Positions 1 to 10,654 of a stretch of 64,000 nt of DNA are shown here, piece by piece. The notes below the pieces were generated by a model. The model was not told where the DNA came from. It made no database searches and was given only the letters and a program-made list of their open reading frames with translations. Numbering within the stretch: the stretch's first letter is position 1; each line of letters opens with the position of its first letter. The position numbers were made by a program, and so were the translations under genes. This DNA comes from Bombus terrestris (Eukaryota > Arthropoda > Insecta > Hymenoptera > Apidae), in the NCBI RefSeq assembly GCF_910591885.1, contig NC_063272.1, forward strand, positions 12,412,364-12,476,363. Direction: 5' to 3'.

Positions 1-2954
1 AGAAGATGTAATAAACTATATTTTGCGTTTTTTATGGAACAGTGGCAGAATAAAGCTGTCGAAAAAGCGGAAATGAAAGTGAAAATCAGAAAATCGACAA
101 AAATGAATCTATCGTGCTTTCCTTTTCTGATCTTCGTGTGCGCCGTTAAAACATCGAAAGTCAGACATTGCAATAACACGATATTTGAATCGATGGAATT
201 TTGTATTGAAAATTGTTATTAACTAAATAATACAAAATAATCAATTGCAGTAAAGTCAATATTCTATCAGAATAGAAAATACAGGCGACCATTGCGTGCA
301 CACTAAAAGTATCGATCGAGTTACATTAGTCTGAAATATTTACTCGGGGAGCAGTGTAATCAATGCAAAGAAACGTAAGTTCCATTCATTTGACTCAACA
401 TGAGGCGCGAATCTAAAGCAGAATCGTGCGAATTTGTTCTGGCTGGTTGAAACAATATGGTTCGGATTTAAAGATAAAAGAAGAAGACAGGAAAAAGGAA
501 AAAATAAACACGAGGTGAATTGTACATTCAGGGGAAAATAGTACGAAAGCACGCGCATAGAATCTATTGTATATTCGTGTGTGTGAAGCACGAAAACGCT
601 TGAGACCGAGATAGTTTCGTTTTTTAGGGAACAGAATCGCGGATCAAAGTTTAGAAGAATTTACCGATTAACCTCCTGAAATACGTTTTTTCTAGACGTA
701 TACGAACAACTTATTACTGTTTTATAACGTGTAGAGGATGACAAAGGTGATAGCGTAGCGGATGAAACAAGTGCGTGTACCAACGATGCCTCATTGTACG
801 CAGATAGAGTCATTCGCTGTTAAAGTATAGTCGACACTTTATGTTCATTTCGAGAGAAATGTTTCCCTGCAGTACACTGTACGTTTATATTTCCGCTGAA
901 CGCTGAATAAATTATTATTTTCTATGCTACAACAAACGGCCTTTGAATTTTATTGGAACACCTGCTGCGTAACGAAATTGAGAAAAATGTCGAACAATTT
1001 TCGTTGGAAATTGCTTGATATTTATAAGATGGTATAAATTGAAAAATTCTACCTTACAAATAGATTCGAAATATTTGACGGAAATTATTTGTTGAAAATA
1101 AAAAATTTGAAGCGATGGTATACAGAAACTAGGAATAATAAATATAGATAATATAAATAACATAGCACTTGAAAACGGACAAAATAATAATGAGTCAATT
1201 GTAATTCGAGATATTCAGATTGACGCAACTGATTGCACTGTGGACTGCAATTGTTCGATATTTTCATGTAATTTAAAATGTTCCTTGCCTCGGTAGGATA
1301 TTCCAGAGCTGAGTAAACGAGAAATGCGGAAATCACAGAGAAATCTTATATCCGCGGGCAACATCGATTCGTTTACCATAAGAAAGAAAGGGACTTTTGT
1401 CAACAAGGAAATAGTATCCTTTCTTATTTCGACCATGAAAGTGTTATTGTTCCAATTTTTATTATTTCAACCCACGTCAATCTGTCTTGACTTGTATATA
1501 CTACTTGAATATACTAAGTGAGAATTGCAGTTACTATTAAAATGGTTGGCTCATACTTGTATTTTCCAAAGAAGCTTTGTTTTCATCAGATTTTACATTT
1601 CACTTTCATAGTATGAAATTTTTGTAGCCATACAAACGCACTTTTAAATAATAAGATATTTAATCGGACCTCATAATTAGATTTCGGTTTTTTACGCGTT
1701 TAATTTAAATTCCAAAGCGCTAAATTGAGCAAGATGCACACAATATGCAAAAATATATAAAATATCTAAAGCATAGTGCTCTCTAGGTATAACAATCCAC
1801 AGTATATATATTCCTTTTCAAGTAAAACAATATTTTACCAAGATCCTACTTCTTTAATTACATTCTCAAAAATATTAATTTGCATAAAAATACATAGTCA
1901 TAAAAATACATAGATAAATTTCACCAATCCAAATCCAAAGACAAACAGAAATGAATTTCTCTTCGGAAAATGACTCGCCGGCGACGTTATGACGAAATAC
2001 ATCTTACGATTCACCTTAAAATTCCAAGCTCGCAATGGAAACGCGCCATAGAGAATCCAACCGACTGACGATCGCACGTTGCGTTGTCTCGCGCATACCT
2101 GGCACCTGGTACGAGGACGGGAGCGTGCGGTCGAATGATATTCGTGACACACCCCACGTGTTGGCATTCCCGCATCCTATTCATTCGATCCCGCGGGATT
2201 TATTTTAAGATCGGCATGACGGCGGCGTTGGTTTATACGCTGCTGCCGCGACGCAGCCGTGCGGTCGCTTCAGTGAATCCGCGGCTGGCTCGTACGCGAG
2301 TCACAAGAGGATCGAGCACGCGATGTCTCAGCCGAGATAACGATCGATCGATCGATCCAACGAACGAACTTGCAACCACGAGTGCAACCAGTCGCGAGCC
2401 GTACGCTATTCTCGCGTTCACGCAATAGTAATTCCACGCACGATTTCCGATTTCGCGCCTGCCTTCATACAAAGTAGAACTCTATTTAGTATATCTATAC
2501 CTCTTGTGGTATAAATAGAATGGCTACAAAAAGTATTGGCAAGCGACATTATTTTTGCAAACGAAGCGTCTTCTTTCATCAGATTTCGTACAGTTCATTT
2601 TCGTAGTAGATATCAAATTTTTATAGTAACATGAGAAGTACCACCGAATGATACGAAATTTAATATACTCGAATCTGATTGATTATCGTTTATTAATTAT
2701 CAGTTATTTATTAATTACTATGTAAATGCTGAAATAAATACAACGGTGTGCCAGTATTTTTTGTAGCTTCTAATTAACTATACTGTATTACTTGTTTGAA
2801 GGAGACGTTTATGGGGAATTAGATTGTAATTGGTATGACAGATGTTTTGTCGTTTACTAGGTCGTTCAAGAGGCTTGTATTACGATGTATTCCTTTCACT
2901 GTATACTGTATACTCTTTACGTGCGAATGACCTGGATATTAAATAGATTAAAAT
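1..2954. other. Non-coding stretch with a GC-rich island at about 2050-2460
   Basis: Only short, unconvincing open frames are present. The one compositional feature is a CpG-rich segment at about 2050-2460, with CG-containing words and a run of CGAT repeats near 2340-2356, against an otherwise AT-rich background. In AT-rich insect genomes such islands often mark promoters or first exons, but I can name no transcript here. The matching segment in copy 2 (about 42367-42777) keeps a 114-codon open frame with only a few changes. I do not regard this as proof of coding. Confidence 0.4.
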
Positions 2955-3382
2955 GTAAACAGTTTCCTTCTTTTTAAGTTAATAGACGTTTATAAATAAT
3001 GATCGTTTATCGTCAGTATAAAGGTTTACCAAGACAAGTCTTATATTCGAATATGGAAATTCGTGCAAGTAATGAATAAGCCTCTATTTTTGTTTCGTCA
3101 CACAGTTGCTTTCATTTAAAATTTGCAGAGGAGACGATATTAATGAGGCCGACTAAAATGCTTCTTAAATATCGCAATTTATTTAATGCACAGTTAATTC
3201 CATATATTAGTATCGAGTATTTTGGATAAAAATATTTTATATACACATACGTGAATGCTTTTTTCTAATTATACAAAGATATAGAACTACGTAAAGCGAA
3301 AGACGAAAAGAAATGACTGCTACGAAAAACGAACTCTTTTAAGTGCCACAGAATTTCGACGATTTCGTGTCGCAGTGTCGAA
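2955..3382. other. 428-bp segment present only in copy 1
   Basis: In copy 2 the sequence before 2955 joins directly to the sequence after about 3382, at position about 43273. A few bases of shared sequence (TGT) lie at the junction. No terminal repeats or target duplication are visible, so a deletion in copy 2 is more likely than an insertion in copy 1. No gene content was recognised. Confidence 0.75.
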
Positions 3383-4827
3383 GTGTCCGTAATTGTCTTG
3401 AAGCATGTGACTGTCGCGTAAAATAAGAAAGGGGTAGCTCAGACGAAGAGAAAAATAAAATGTAGAAAAATACAAAAGAGAATTTATATCTTGAACTCTG
3501 AGTTTACACCGACTACGATTTGATTCTGAGCTCCAGCCGTGACTTTCCAAGACTGAAGCTCTTACAATTTGACTTTCGGTGGGATCTGTTCATTTTTTCT
3601 TCGTCTCCCCTCAATATCCCCACTACGCTGTAGGCGTACGTGACCGCGGCCACGCTTCTAGAACATTCGGTGGAAAGACCGTTGGGATATCGATGACTCA
3701 CTAGGCACTTCGGCGATATACATTGTCGCCAAGGCCGCCACATCTTTATCTTCATCATCGGTCCATCGGATTTGAAGTATGCCGATCGTAACACATGCAA
3801 CGTAAGTGTATCGCAGAGTTAGAATTTTTCAAGCAACTACACACGTAGCGGTTCTAATCATTGCAAGTAAATTGCTGCTATCCGAGCTGGTTCTTGCAAT
3901 CCTGTATCAAAGCCTCTTCCGTACGATAAGGAGGGATTAACGAGAATCCCTTGTGGGCTTCTCCCTTTAATCAAAACACGCATCGTATCAACGAGGGTAT
4001 AGATCGTACACGATGTATGTTCACGGTACGTGCACGCAAACCAAACTCAGACCAAAATGTTCGGCTAAAAGAGGCGCAGAAATGGAAACAAGAAGCTTGA
4101 TTCAACGTGGAAACGTGCATTGGGATGCAATTACTTTGTAATTTTTCTCAATAATATCTTGTTAAGTAGATTCGTTCTTTTGACAGATTTTATTTTACGG
4201 TTTCTGCGTCCGCAGAACAGATGGTATACGTATATGTTTTAAAATTGAGGGAGAAAAACGTGAATCTTGTTTGATGAGATATTTAAAATTAAAAAGTTAA
4301 TGAACATCTTTTGTGTACTTTATCTTCTGTATATTTATGTGTTATATTACTGTAAAATAATTTTATATAAAAGTACAAAGTATATGTTTATTTTTATTTT
4401 AGCTTCTACATATTGAGAAACTGAGGATCTTTGTGCAAAGTTAAACATTTGTTATACCGTTTAGGGGGTGAAGCGAATCTCTATTTAAATTTCATTTCAT
4501 CGTTCTCGTAAAAATGTCATTTGCAGAAATATCCACAATTTAAATATTAATTATTTTTACCCATAAAATACATAATCATGTGTTTAACTTCTGACTAGGT
4601 ATAGGTTTAATGATTGAACATTTTATTGCTTGCAAATTGAAATAAATTTAATACAAGTAAAATATATTTGTCAAATAGCAAAATAGTTGTTTCTTCATTT
4701 CATTTACCTATAAAAGAGTAGAATCTTCTAAATTTATAAAACTATCAATCATTAGAGGAATGCTATTAAAAATTCTTAGTTTCTTATCAATCAGTAAATT
4801 AATTGGTTTATTAAGATAACTTTTATA
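3383..4827. other. Non-coding stretch, no feature recognised
   Basis: AT-rich, with a moderately GC-rich patch at about 3590-3800 that ends in a donor-like GTAAGT near 3801. No reading frame here resembles a family I know. Copy 2 (43273-44716) is nearly identical. Confidence 0.5.
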
Positions 4828-4831
4828 CATA

Positions 4832-5289
4832 TGTGGCGGCACTCCACCACGGAAATTTCCAATGGCTTCGCGATACAAGGCGCTATACCATCAAAGCGTA
4901 AGGCCGACAAGACTAATGTACCATCGATATCCCTACAGTTCTTTCCTCACTACGAACCGTTGCGGACTTTAAATAAACGCGCGCGTAGTGGGGATATCGA
5001 GTGGCAACAAAGGAAAGAATCTGTTTGGTTTTGAACCGAGCTGCGAGGTGCGAAAGGTTAAGCGAAGCAAACACAATTAGAGAAACGAGTGGTCGACTCT
5101 TGATAGTGCAGTGTTAATCGTTATTTGTTATTGATCGTTGTTAATCATTAACCGTTCTTAATCGTTAATCGTTGTTAATCATTAATCGTGATTAATCGTT
5201 ATTTTTCGTTAATTGTTAAGAGTTTAATAAACGTTATTGTTGAAAATCAAGAGTATTTCTTGTGGGCACCTTTACCAACGATCACCGCA
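4832..5289 (+). mobile_element. Solo LTR (458 bp) of an LTR retrotransposon
   Basis: The segment starts TGTGGCGGCACTCC and ends CCGCA, giving the TG...CA termini of an LTR. It is flanked by a 4-bp target-site duplication, CATA, at 4828-4831 and 5290-5293. No internal region or second LTR is adjacent, so it is best read as a solo LTR left by LTR-LTR recombination. It contains an imperfect inverted repeat around GATATCCCTAC...GTAGTGGGGATATC, and a run of TTAATCGTT-type short repeats at about 5112-5217. The first 14 bases match the start of the tRNA-like repeat at 6020, and 13 of them match the miniature LTRs at 35987, so these families may share an ancestor or a mobilising partner. Confidence 0.8.
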
Positions 5290-6019
5290 CATATAATAAT
5301 AGTTAATAATAAAGTTATTAGTATCAGTTTCATATATTAATGGACAATATTAATGAAACAACTTCTCTATTTAAAGAATTATTTTTTCGAATTTTCATTA
5401 AATTTTTTGAAGATCATTCTTCTTATTCTATCGTAGAAGACTAGTCTTTGGTTAGAAAAGAATGACGGAAGAAAAATAGTTTCAGCGAAACTTTAACTAA
5501 GTTAAGTCAAACTAAACAATTTAAATTCATTATATTATACATCATACATTGTAATCATTTCTCATTAAGTTACTTTTGCGATGTTTAATTTTATTTTACG
5601 TATATTCTTAAAATTTCTATGTTACGGCGCATAAAATGGTCCGTGCGTCGTCTGAATCTTTATACTATATATTGATCTATCATATACTATATACCATAAA
5701 CTGAATCTTTCGACGTAATCTTAATAGCTTGATGGAATCTCTAATCCTGAAAGTGTTTTCGGTTTATGGATGGTCCTTAGAACAACCCTTAGGTTTATTG
5801 TGCCCTCTTACAAATTACGGAGAAAGCGGATAGTTACCTAACGGAAAAAGCGGGTTTTTCCAATGAACAATGTCATCCACCTCCTCCAATCTTCATTCAT
5901 TAACGTTGGCTATAGCCAATGGGCAGCGCGGATAGTTATCCTCACTTTCCTAACGAAAAGGGCGAACAACGCATCCGCGTTCTTCGTTCAGAAACCACAC
6001 CCACACCGAGCTTTATTCT

Positions 6020-6294
6020 TGTGGCGGCACTCCACACCGCAAATGCCATCACTCGACACAAATAGTTGTGGAGGACGGCAGCGGAGTGGTTAGCGCCTTA
6101 GAGTGCAAACGTTGAGAATCCGGGTTCTAATCCCGGCGCCCTCGTATTTTTCCGAAATCCGATTTTTCATCCACGACATCTAAATAAGAAGAGAAAATAC
6201 AGCGTCCTCCAGCAAGCGACATCTGCAGCCAATAACGCTCCAGTTATCATGGAAATATAAAAGAAGATGGAAAAGATTGAGAAGAAAAAAAAAA
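6020..6294 (+). mobile_element. tRNA-derived SINE-like or LTR-like element (family A)
   Basis: It begins TGTGGCGGCACTCCAC and contains a tRNA-like block with GCGGAGTGGTTAGCGCC (A-box side) and GGGTTCTAATCCC (B-box side) about 40 nt downstream. It closes with an A-rich tail (A10) at about 6285-6294. Length and order resemble the 273-bp LTRs at 36-38 kb (family B), and both families share GCGACATCT.CAGCC downstream of the B box. Family A ends in poly(A) rather than in CA, which favours a SINE-type end. It may be transcribed by RNA polymerase III from the internal boxes; that is an inference. Confidence 0.65.
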
Positions 6295-6296
6295 GT

Positions 6297-6365
6297 GTGT
6301 TTCGTCCAGAGCTTGCTAGCGGACTCATCAGTAAGGTTTACCTAGCAGGCTCATGCCTTAGACAC
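6297..6365 (-). ncRNA. Type I hammerhead ribozyme HHR1 (R1 copy)
   Basis: Read on the minus strand: stem III GTGT/ACAC, cleavage C (complement of 6361) in the triplet GTC, stem I TAAGG/CCTTA, core CTGATGA, stem II GTCC/GGAC, then GAAA. Every invariant core position of the hammerhead family is present. Loop I (GAGCCTGCTAG) can pair with loop II (CTAGCAAGCTC) with one mismatch, the tertiary contact typical of active type I hammerheads. Self-cleavage is predicted, not shown. Confidence 0.93.
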
Positions 6366-6826
6366 AGTGAAAGGACGGGGAAGAGGGAGGTGAAATCCCT
6401 GGCCATGGAACCCCACCCCCTCTTCATAATATCGGACACTGTTATCCAAGGCTGGACTTGGGCCCTCTCTCGTGGACGTCTTCGCAGTGGTGTGGCTGGG
6501 TGTAGTGGACGGACCGTGTGTGCGCCATATACACACGGTGTGTAACGACTACTTGGACTTAAAGCGAGTGCGGTCCCCTTCTCCTAAAGCGTTGGCGCCA
6601 TCCGCAAAGTGGCAGAGGGGTGGTGTCCGCTTTCCCTTTGTTTCAAGGGAATATCAGCTGGTTGGTTGTCAGTCCTTTTTCACAGCCTCCGTTACAAAAT
6701 CAGTCTTCACGTCTCCTAAATGCCATTGACTAGAAGGAAAAGGAGAAGAGGGAGGCAGTGTTTCGTCCGAGATCTGCTAGTTTGGACTCCTCAGTAAGGC
6801 TCTTACCTAGCAGATCTATACCTTAG
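6361..6826 (-). mobile_element. Retrozyme-like unit between two hammerhead cleavage sites (465 nt)
   Basis: Cleavage at both ribozymes of a minus-strand transcript would release a 465-nt RNA. Paired hammerheads bounding a short non-coding unit are the defining layout of retrozymes, and also occur in Penelope-like elements. There is no open reading frame of note. The spacer is only about 80% identical by eye to the 500-nt unit at 46266-46766, although the sequences outside the ribozymes are nearly identical. No Penelope reverse transcriptase is present, so a non-autonomous retrozyme is the better fit. Confidence 0.7.
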
Positions 6827-6830
6827 ACAC
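6758..6830 (-). ncRNA. Type I hammerhead ribozyme HHR2 (R1 copy)
   Basis: Minus strand: stem III CAGTGT/ACACTG when one counts the flanks, cleavage C at the complement of 6826, stem I TAAGG/CCTTA, core CTGAGGA (position 7 is variable in the family), stem II GTCC/GGAC, GAAA. Loop I AGATCTGCTAG is perfectly complementary to loop II CTAGCAGATCT. Compared with HHR1 both loop partners have changed together, which supports a real structure. Confidence 0.93.
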
Positions 6831-7205
6831 TGGGATAGGAAAAGTTGTGTTGGAAGTTATATTTATTGAAAACAAACGTTCAATGTGACCACTAGTGAGA
6901 AAACAATTAACATCGTTAGCCCTATGTTGATGTCGATGGCCCTCTGGTGACAAGTGTAAGACGTATTCTACAAACGTAATTTAAACTAAACCATTAGGAT
7001 GAGTTATAAATAGATTGTACATTTATAGTAAATTTTTAAAAGTGTAGAAGTACACACACTGCATAAAATAATGTGCAAAGATATCGAAAATATTGACATT
7101 GAAGTTTCTGTTATTTTGTTAAGGATTAACGTAATAGATGAGTTATGATATTTAATTGTATCGAATAAAAGAAATTTCTATTTAAGTGCAATTTCCATAA
7201 TTGTA

Positions 7206-8909
7206 TTTCTGTAATAGTGTTAAAGGAATTTGATATTACCTCACGCAACTTTAAATAACATCGACGATGAAACTACAGGCTACAATCATTGTTTATTTTA
7301 TGTGAGTTGCATTCACAGACAAGATGAACTCGTAGAATAAGGTTTTGCTCGGTATTCCCGTTAAAGCTGATACTTACTTAGCAGTAAGGGATAACGCGAG
7401 CAGGGGACAGCGGATAAAGGGGTTGAGTCAGAAACTTGATAATCACAAGTTCGACTGTTATGACTTCTGATAGAACTACAGTCATTCTTTCCAAATATAC
7501 CTACTAGTTTTAGTCTAAGTATTGCCCGTATCTTTCCTCTTTTTATTCAAAATCGTCAGTGAATCGAAACGTAAATTACTTTTACGTGCAGCGAACCTTA
7601 ATTCCTGTGAATGCTTGGAAAATCTTTTCATTCTTTATTATCGGATATTGCTTTTTTTTTAGATTAATGTGCCAAAATCAATCAGAAACAGAGAAGCTAC
7701 AAAAATAAATTAGTTATACGAAACATTTATTAATGAATAATGATATTCAAATAATAAACATTGATTTCATATATGTATGTACATCTTTTATGTTAGTTAC
7801 ACTATAGTTTTATTTTGTATTTTAATTAAAGTGATATAAGTATTTTTATTAATGCTTCGTAATTAAATTAAAATCTCTGAAATGCTTAGACTAATCTAAA
7901 ATAATCTTTATAACATCACTCTTGTCAATAGTGCATATTGTCAATATGCATTATATATATATATTATTTGTCTCTCTATTTTTATTATGTTTACATTTGA
8001 AATACTTTACTATTAATCATTCAATTATGATAGCCCTTATGCAATATAATCTCCAAACGGTTCCATGGTTCCCATTTCTTATCAGCAGATAATAAACAAA
8101 TCCCTATCCTACCCTTCCACGACTCTCCAGAAGCAAGAAACAAAAACAGATAACAACTCATTAAACGAAACTCCATTAAAATCATCGATATAAAAGAAAG
8201 AAAGTAAGGACAATTAGTGAAATGTGAATGAGCAGTTTGATAAAACAGACAGGCCGATAAATGAGCTAACAATGGTTGGGTCGCCGGTGAAGTAAGGGGT
8301 AAGGGGTTTCGATTGGCCCGATCCAGGTCCGGGATAAGTTGGAAAAGGGGGTGTGCGTCGAAAGGTCGAAAGTGGCGAGGGTGTAGAGTCATGGGGTGCC
8401 TGTGTGGTGGGGGAAGATAGGGATGGTATCTGCGCCAGATCCTTGGCTTGGAAGGGGCGGTCGGGTATCCCGTTAGCGCGGGATTGAATTGAAATTTTAT
8501 CATCAGTTGATAAAAGGAAAATATTTATCTATAAAGTGTAAACGTAAAAGTAAGATGTATCTAGGAAATATGTAAAAAAATATTATTCAGGTCATTGCTT
8601 TAATCTTCAAAATTGCATTGTATATGTGCAAAATTGTTTATGATTTCGATATATGGTACTTTTAAACGTATGCACAATTCAAACAGAGTTTCCCTATCAA
8701 ATTCTACAATACAATCCCACCGTCTATGATCGATTTCCGTAATTTCCCGTGCACCGGATTTCCTTAAAGCGTTTTCTCTCTGATGGCTAGCCAACAAAGA
8801 TAAATGTCGAGAACTCGATTTAAGGTGCTTGGAATGGAACGATGACGACACGATTTTATTTTCACTTGCGAATGGGTAAACGTGTGTACCAAAAATTCTC
8901 TCTTTACTC
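7206..8909. other. Non-coding stretch specific to copy 1
   Basis: This lies between the composite repeat R1 and the extra exon copy, and has no counterpart in copy 2. It is mostly AT-rich, with a short TATATATA run near 7951. A G-rich patch at about 8281-8480 has several GGGG runs on the plus strand and leaves a 160-codon minus-strand frame open. That frame has no recognisable domain, and I regard it as a by-product of composition. Confidence 0.4.
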
Positions 8910-9520
8910 GGCTATTTTATTTTATCATCCAACTCTCAAGTTTACGTGTCATCCTCTACGTTTCTCAATTATTGTTCTGGTTAATTTGGTATTTGTTTTA
9001 TTAGATTTGACTGATATTTACTTCCAAGAATGATAGGAAAGTTCAATATATTTTGTTTCGTATATTTGCAATATATCTTAGCTTTTTGTATGAAAATTAA
9101 TCAATATTGGAATCAATTGAAATCGAAATGCCTTAATGCTGTTTTAGATGAAGATTTCAAGTTTACCGAATTATAGAACATCCAGACAATCGGGAGGTTA
9201 TCGGACGCTGAGTTTGCTGCGTCATCTAGGGGTGAAAATGGGAACACGGGCGATCAACAGCAGCCTCTTGCAGAAAGACATCGCCCTTACCGACGACATA
9301 TAGTCGCTATCATTAAAATCAGACACGGAGTCACCGATTGAGTTATTGTCTGTACAATCAACGGAATCTCCTCTACCGGAAGCATGTGTGCCCAGTTAGT
9401 AACATTTCTACTTCGACTAGATTTTTCAAGTGTGAACCATTATCACTCGAACCTATATTTAAATGTATACAACGACTAACAAATTTTTAATACAACGCTA
9501 TGTTATCGATACATATTGTA
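8910..9520 (+). repeat. Diverged second copy of the host exon region at 20829-21440
   Basis: About 600 bp aligns collinearly with 20829-21440 (and 50359-50970) with scattered substitutions, perhaps 4-5% by eye. It includes flanking intron sequence, so it is a genomic rather than an mRNA-derived copy. Homology stops where the 10-bp tandem repeat at 9511-9580 begins. Together with R1 and R2 it shows that an older local duplication (repeat plus exon) predates the large duplication. Confidence 0.85.
9186..9394 (+). pseudogene. Orphan exon of the PDZ-type host gene, broken
   Basis: It is preceded by acceptor-like ATCCAG and followed by donor-like GTTAGT. The frame starting CAA TCG GGA GGT reads a plausible serine-rich segment ending in motifs such as SLSLKSDTESPI and ESPLPEA. 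It lacks the TAA seen at the equivalent place in the 21-kb copy, but has its own in-frame TAG at about 9300-9302. Each copy therefore carries a private lesion, which argues that both are decaying. The downstream PDZ exon is not found next to this copy. Confidence 0.6.
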
Positions 9521-9580
9521 TCATATTGTATCAGATTGTATCATATTGTATCATATTGTATCATATTGTATCATATTGTA
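9511..9580 (+). repeat. 10-bp tandem repeat, 7 units
   Basis: Seven consecutive units of the type TCATATTGTA, the third with one substitution. The homologous site near 21431 has a single unit (ACATATTGTATCATC), so the array expanded locally after the exon region was duplicated. Confidence 0.9.
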
Positions 9581-10654
9581 TTTTTCGTAAGATAGTTAAG
9601 AAGTATGACTTTTGAAAATATTTGTTAAGCAGAATATTATATAGCGGTAATGAGTATTTAATTTGAATATGTAGAACGGAGCAACCCTTTTTACAAACGA
9701 ATCTTATCCTTTTTCAAATGTTATTAATATTTTATTTTATATTAATTCATTCTATGTAGAAAAAGTTCTGGGTTTACAATTTATGGCATTAACAATGTAT
9801 GAATTTACTTATATAAGAGTGTACTTATAAAAGAATTTTTTTTTTTATAAAAGATTTCGTTTTCTAAAAAGATTTTATATGTTTTAATAAATAGGAAAAA
9901 GTATTTTATTTAATATTTTACTTGGAAAAGATCTTTTAAAATGCACCATTTTCAGATATTCCTATCTGAGAAACTACTGTATTGCAGTACAATAAAGTAC
10001 AAATAGTAACAGTCATGCGTGATAATTAATACAGATGATCTTTTGTGTGGCTAAGTTCCGTTCGATTGACTCATCTATTACAATTACACCAAGCAAGTTC
10101 TACCAACTATTCCAGTATCAAAGCATTCATTTATGACATGATATTGTTTAAAAGGTTATATGCTACAAAGAGCAGGTATTAAACTTTTTATAACAAAGTG
10201 TCATGTTTTGAAACATTGACAATTTGTTAAAATATAATGGAAATTTATTTTGATGTTCATACATTTTTACCAGTATGAACATTACACGCTCGACATTACA
10301 ATTTAATTTAAATTTTATACATTTTATATTATGATTGAAATTTTATTTGATTGAATCGTGATATTTTCATTGTAACCTAAATTGTTAACATTTATTTAGT
10401 ATTTCGGTTAGAATTTTAATTCAGGAAAAGAATGAATTTCTGTATGGAAATTAAAAAGACTTAGAATTTCAATTTAGTTCGAAAGCTTCAGTGTTAAATA
10501 CTTCTATGTTCCGTCCCTTGCTCAATTTGACTTTAACTAAGACCTAATAATTACGGCAATGTTCGTAAATGCTTGAAAATGCTATATAATCGTATTAGCT
10601 TTTTTTTAAAAACATTTTATAGTAAAATCATTATAAAATTGTAATATTTTTTAG
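9581..10654. other. AT-rich non-coding stretch specific to copy 1
   Basis: No open frame, repeat or structural motif was recognised. It contains several homopolymer T and A runs. Copy 2 has no counterpart. Confidence 0.4.

Larger units (their letters stand above)
5510..7205. repeat. Composite repeat, copy R1 (1.7 kb)
   Basis: This block recurs at 10655-17634 (interrupted by a LINE) and at 45399-47164. In order it holds a 0.5-kb leader, a tRNA-like segment (6020-6294), hammerhead ribozyme 1 (6297-6365, minus), a variable unit, hammerhead ribozyme 2 (6758-6830, minus) and a 0.37-kb AT-rich tail. The leader differs from the R2 copy by perhaps 8-10% by eye, while the tail is almost identical in all three copies. 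No reverse-transcriptase or transposase frame is present, so it is non-autonomous or simply composite. Confidence 0.85.

Noticed and set aside
2084..2428. 114-codon frame kept in both duplication copies
   Set aside because: It lies in a CpG-rich island, which keeps several frames open on both strands. Two copies this similar give no evidence of selection.
2565..2600. CATCAG...TTTCG words resembling a further hammerhead
   Set aside because: Core order and stems do not fit. Only the six listed sites have a complete core.
3513..3800. 95-codon minus-strand frame kept in both copies
   Set aside because: Conserved only because the copies are nearly identical here. No recognisable domain.
8021..8503. 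160-codon open frame on the minus strand, rich in Pro and His
   Set aside because: It is open because the plus strand is G-rich there. No domain, no splice signals and no counterpart in copy 2.
8600..8851. 83-codon minus-strand frame with a plausible-looking protein sequence
   Set aside because: I recognise no family, no clear splice sites flank it, and it is single-copy in the window. A real exon cannot be excluded but is not supported.
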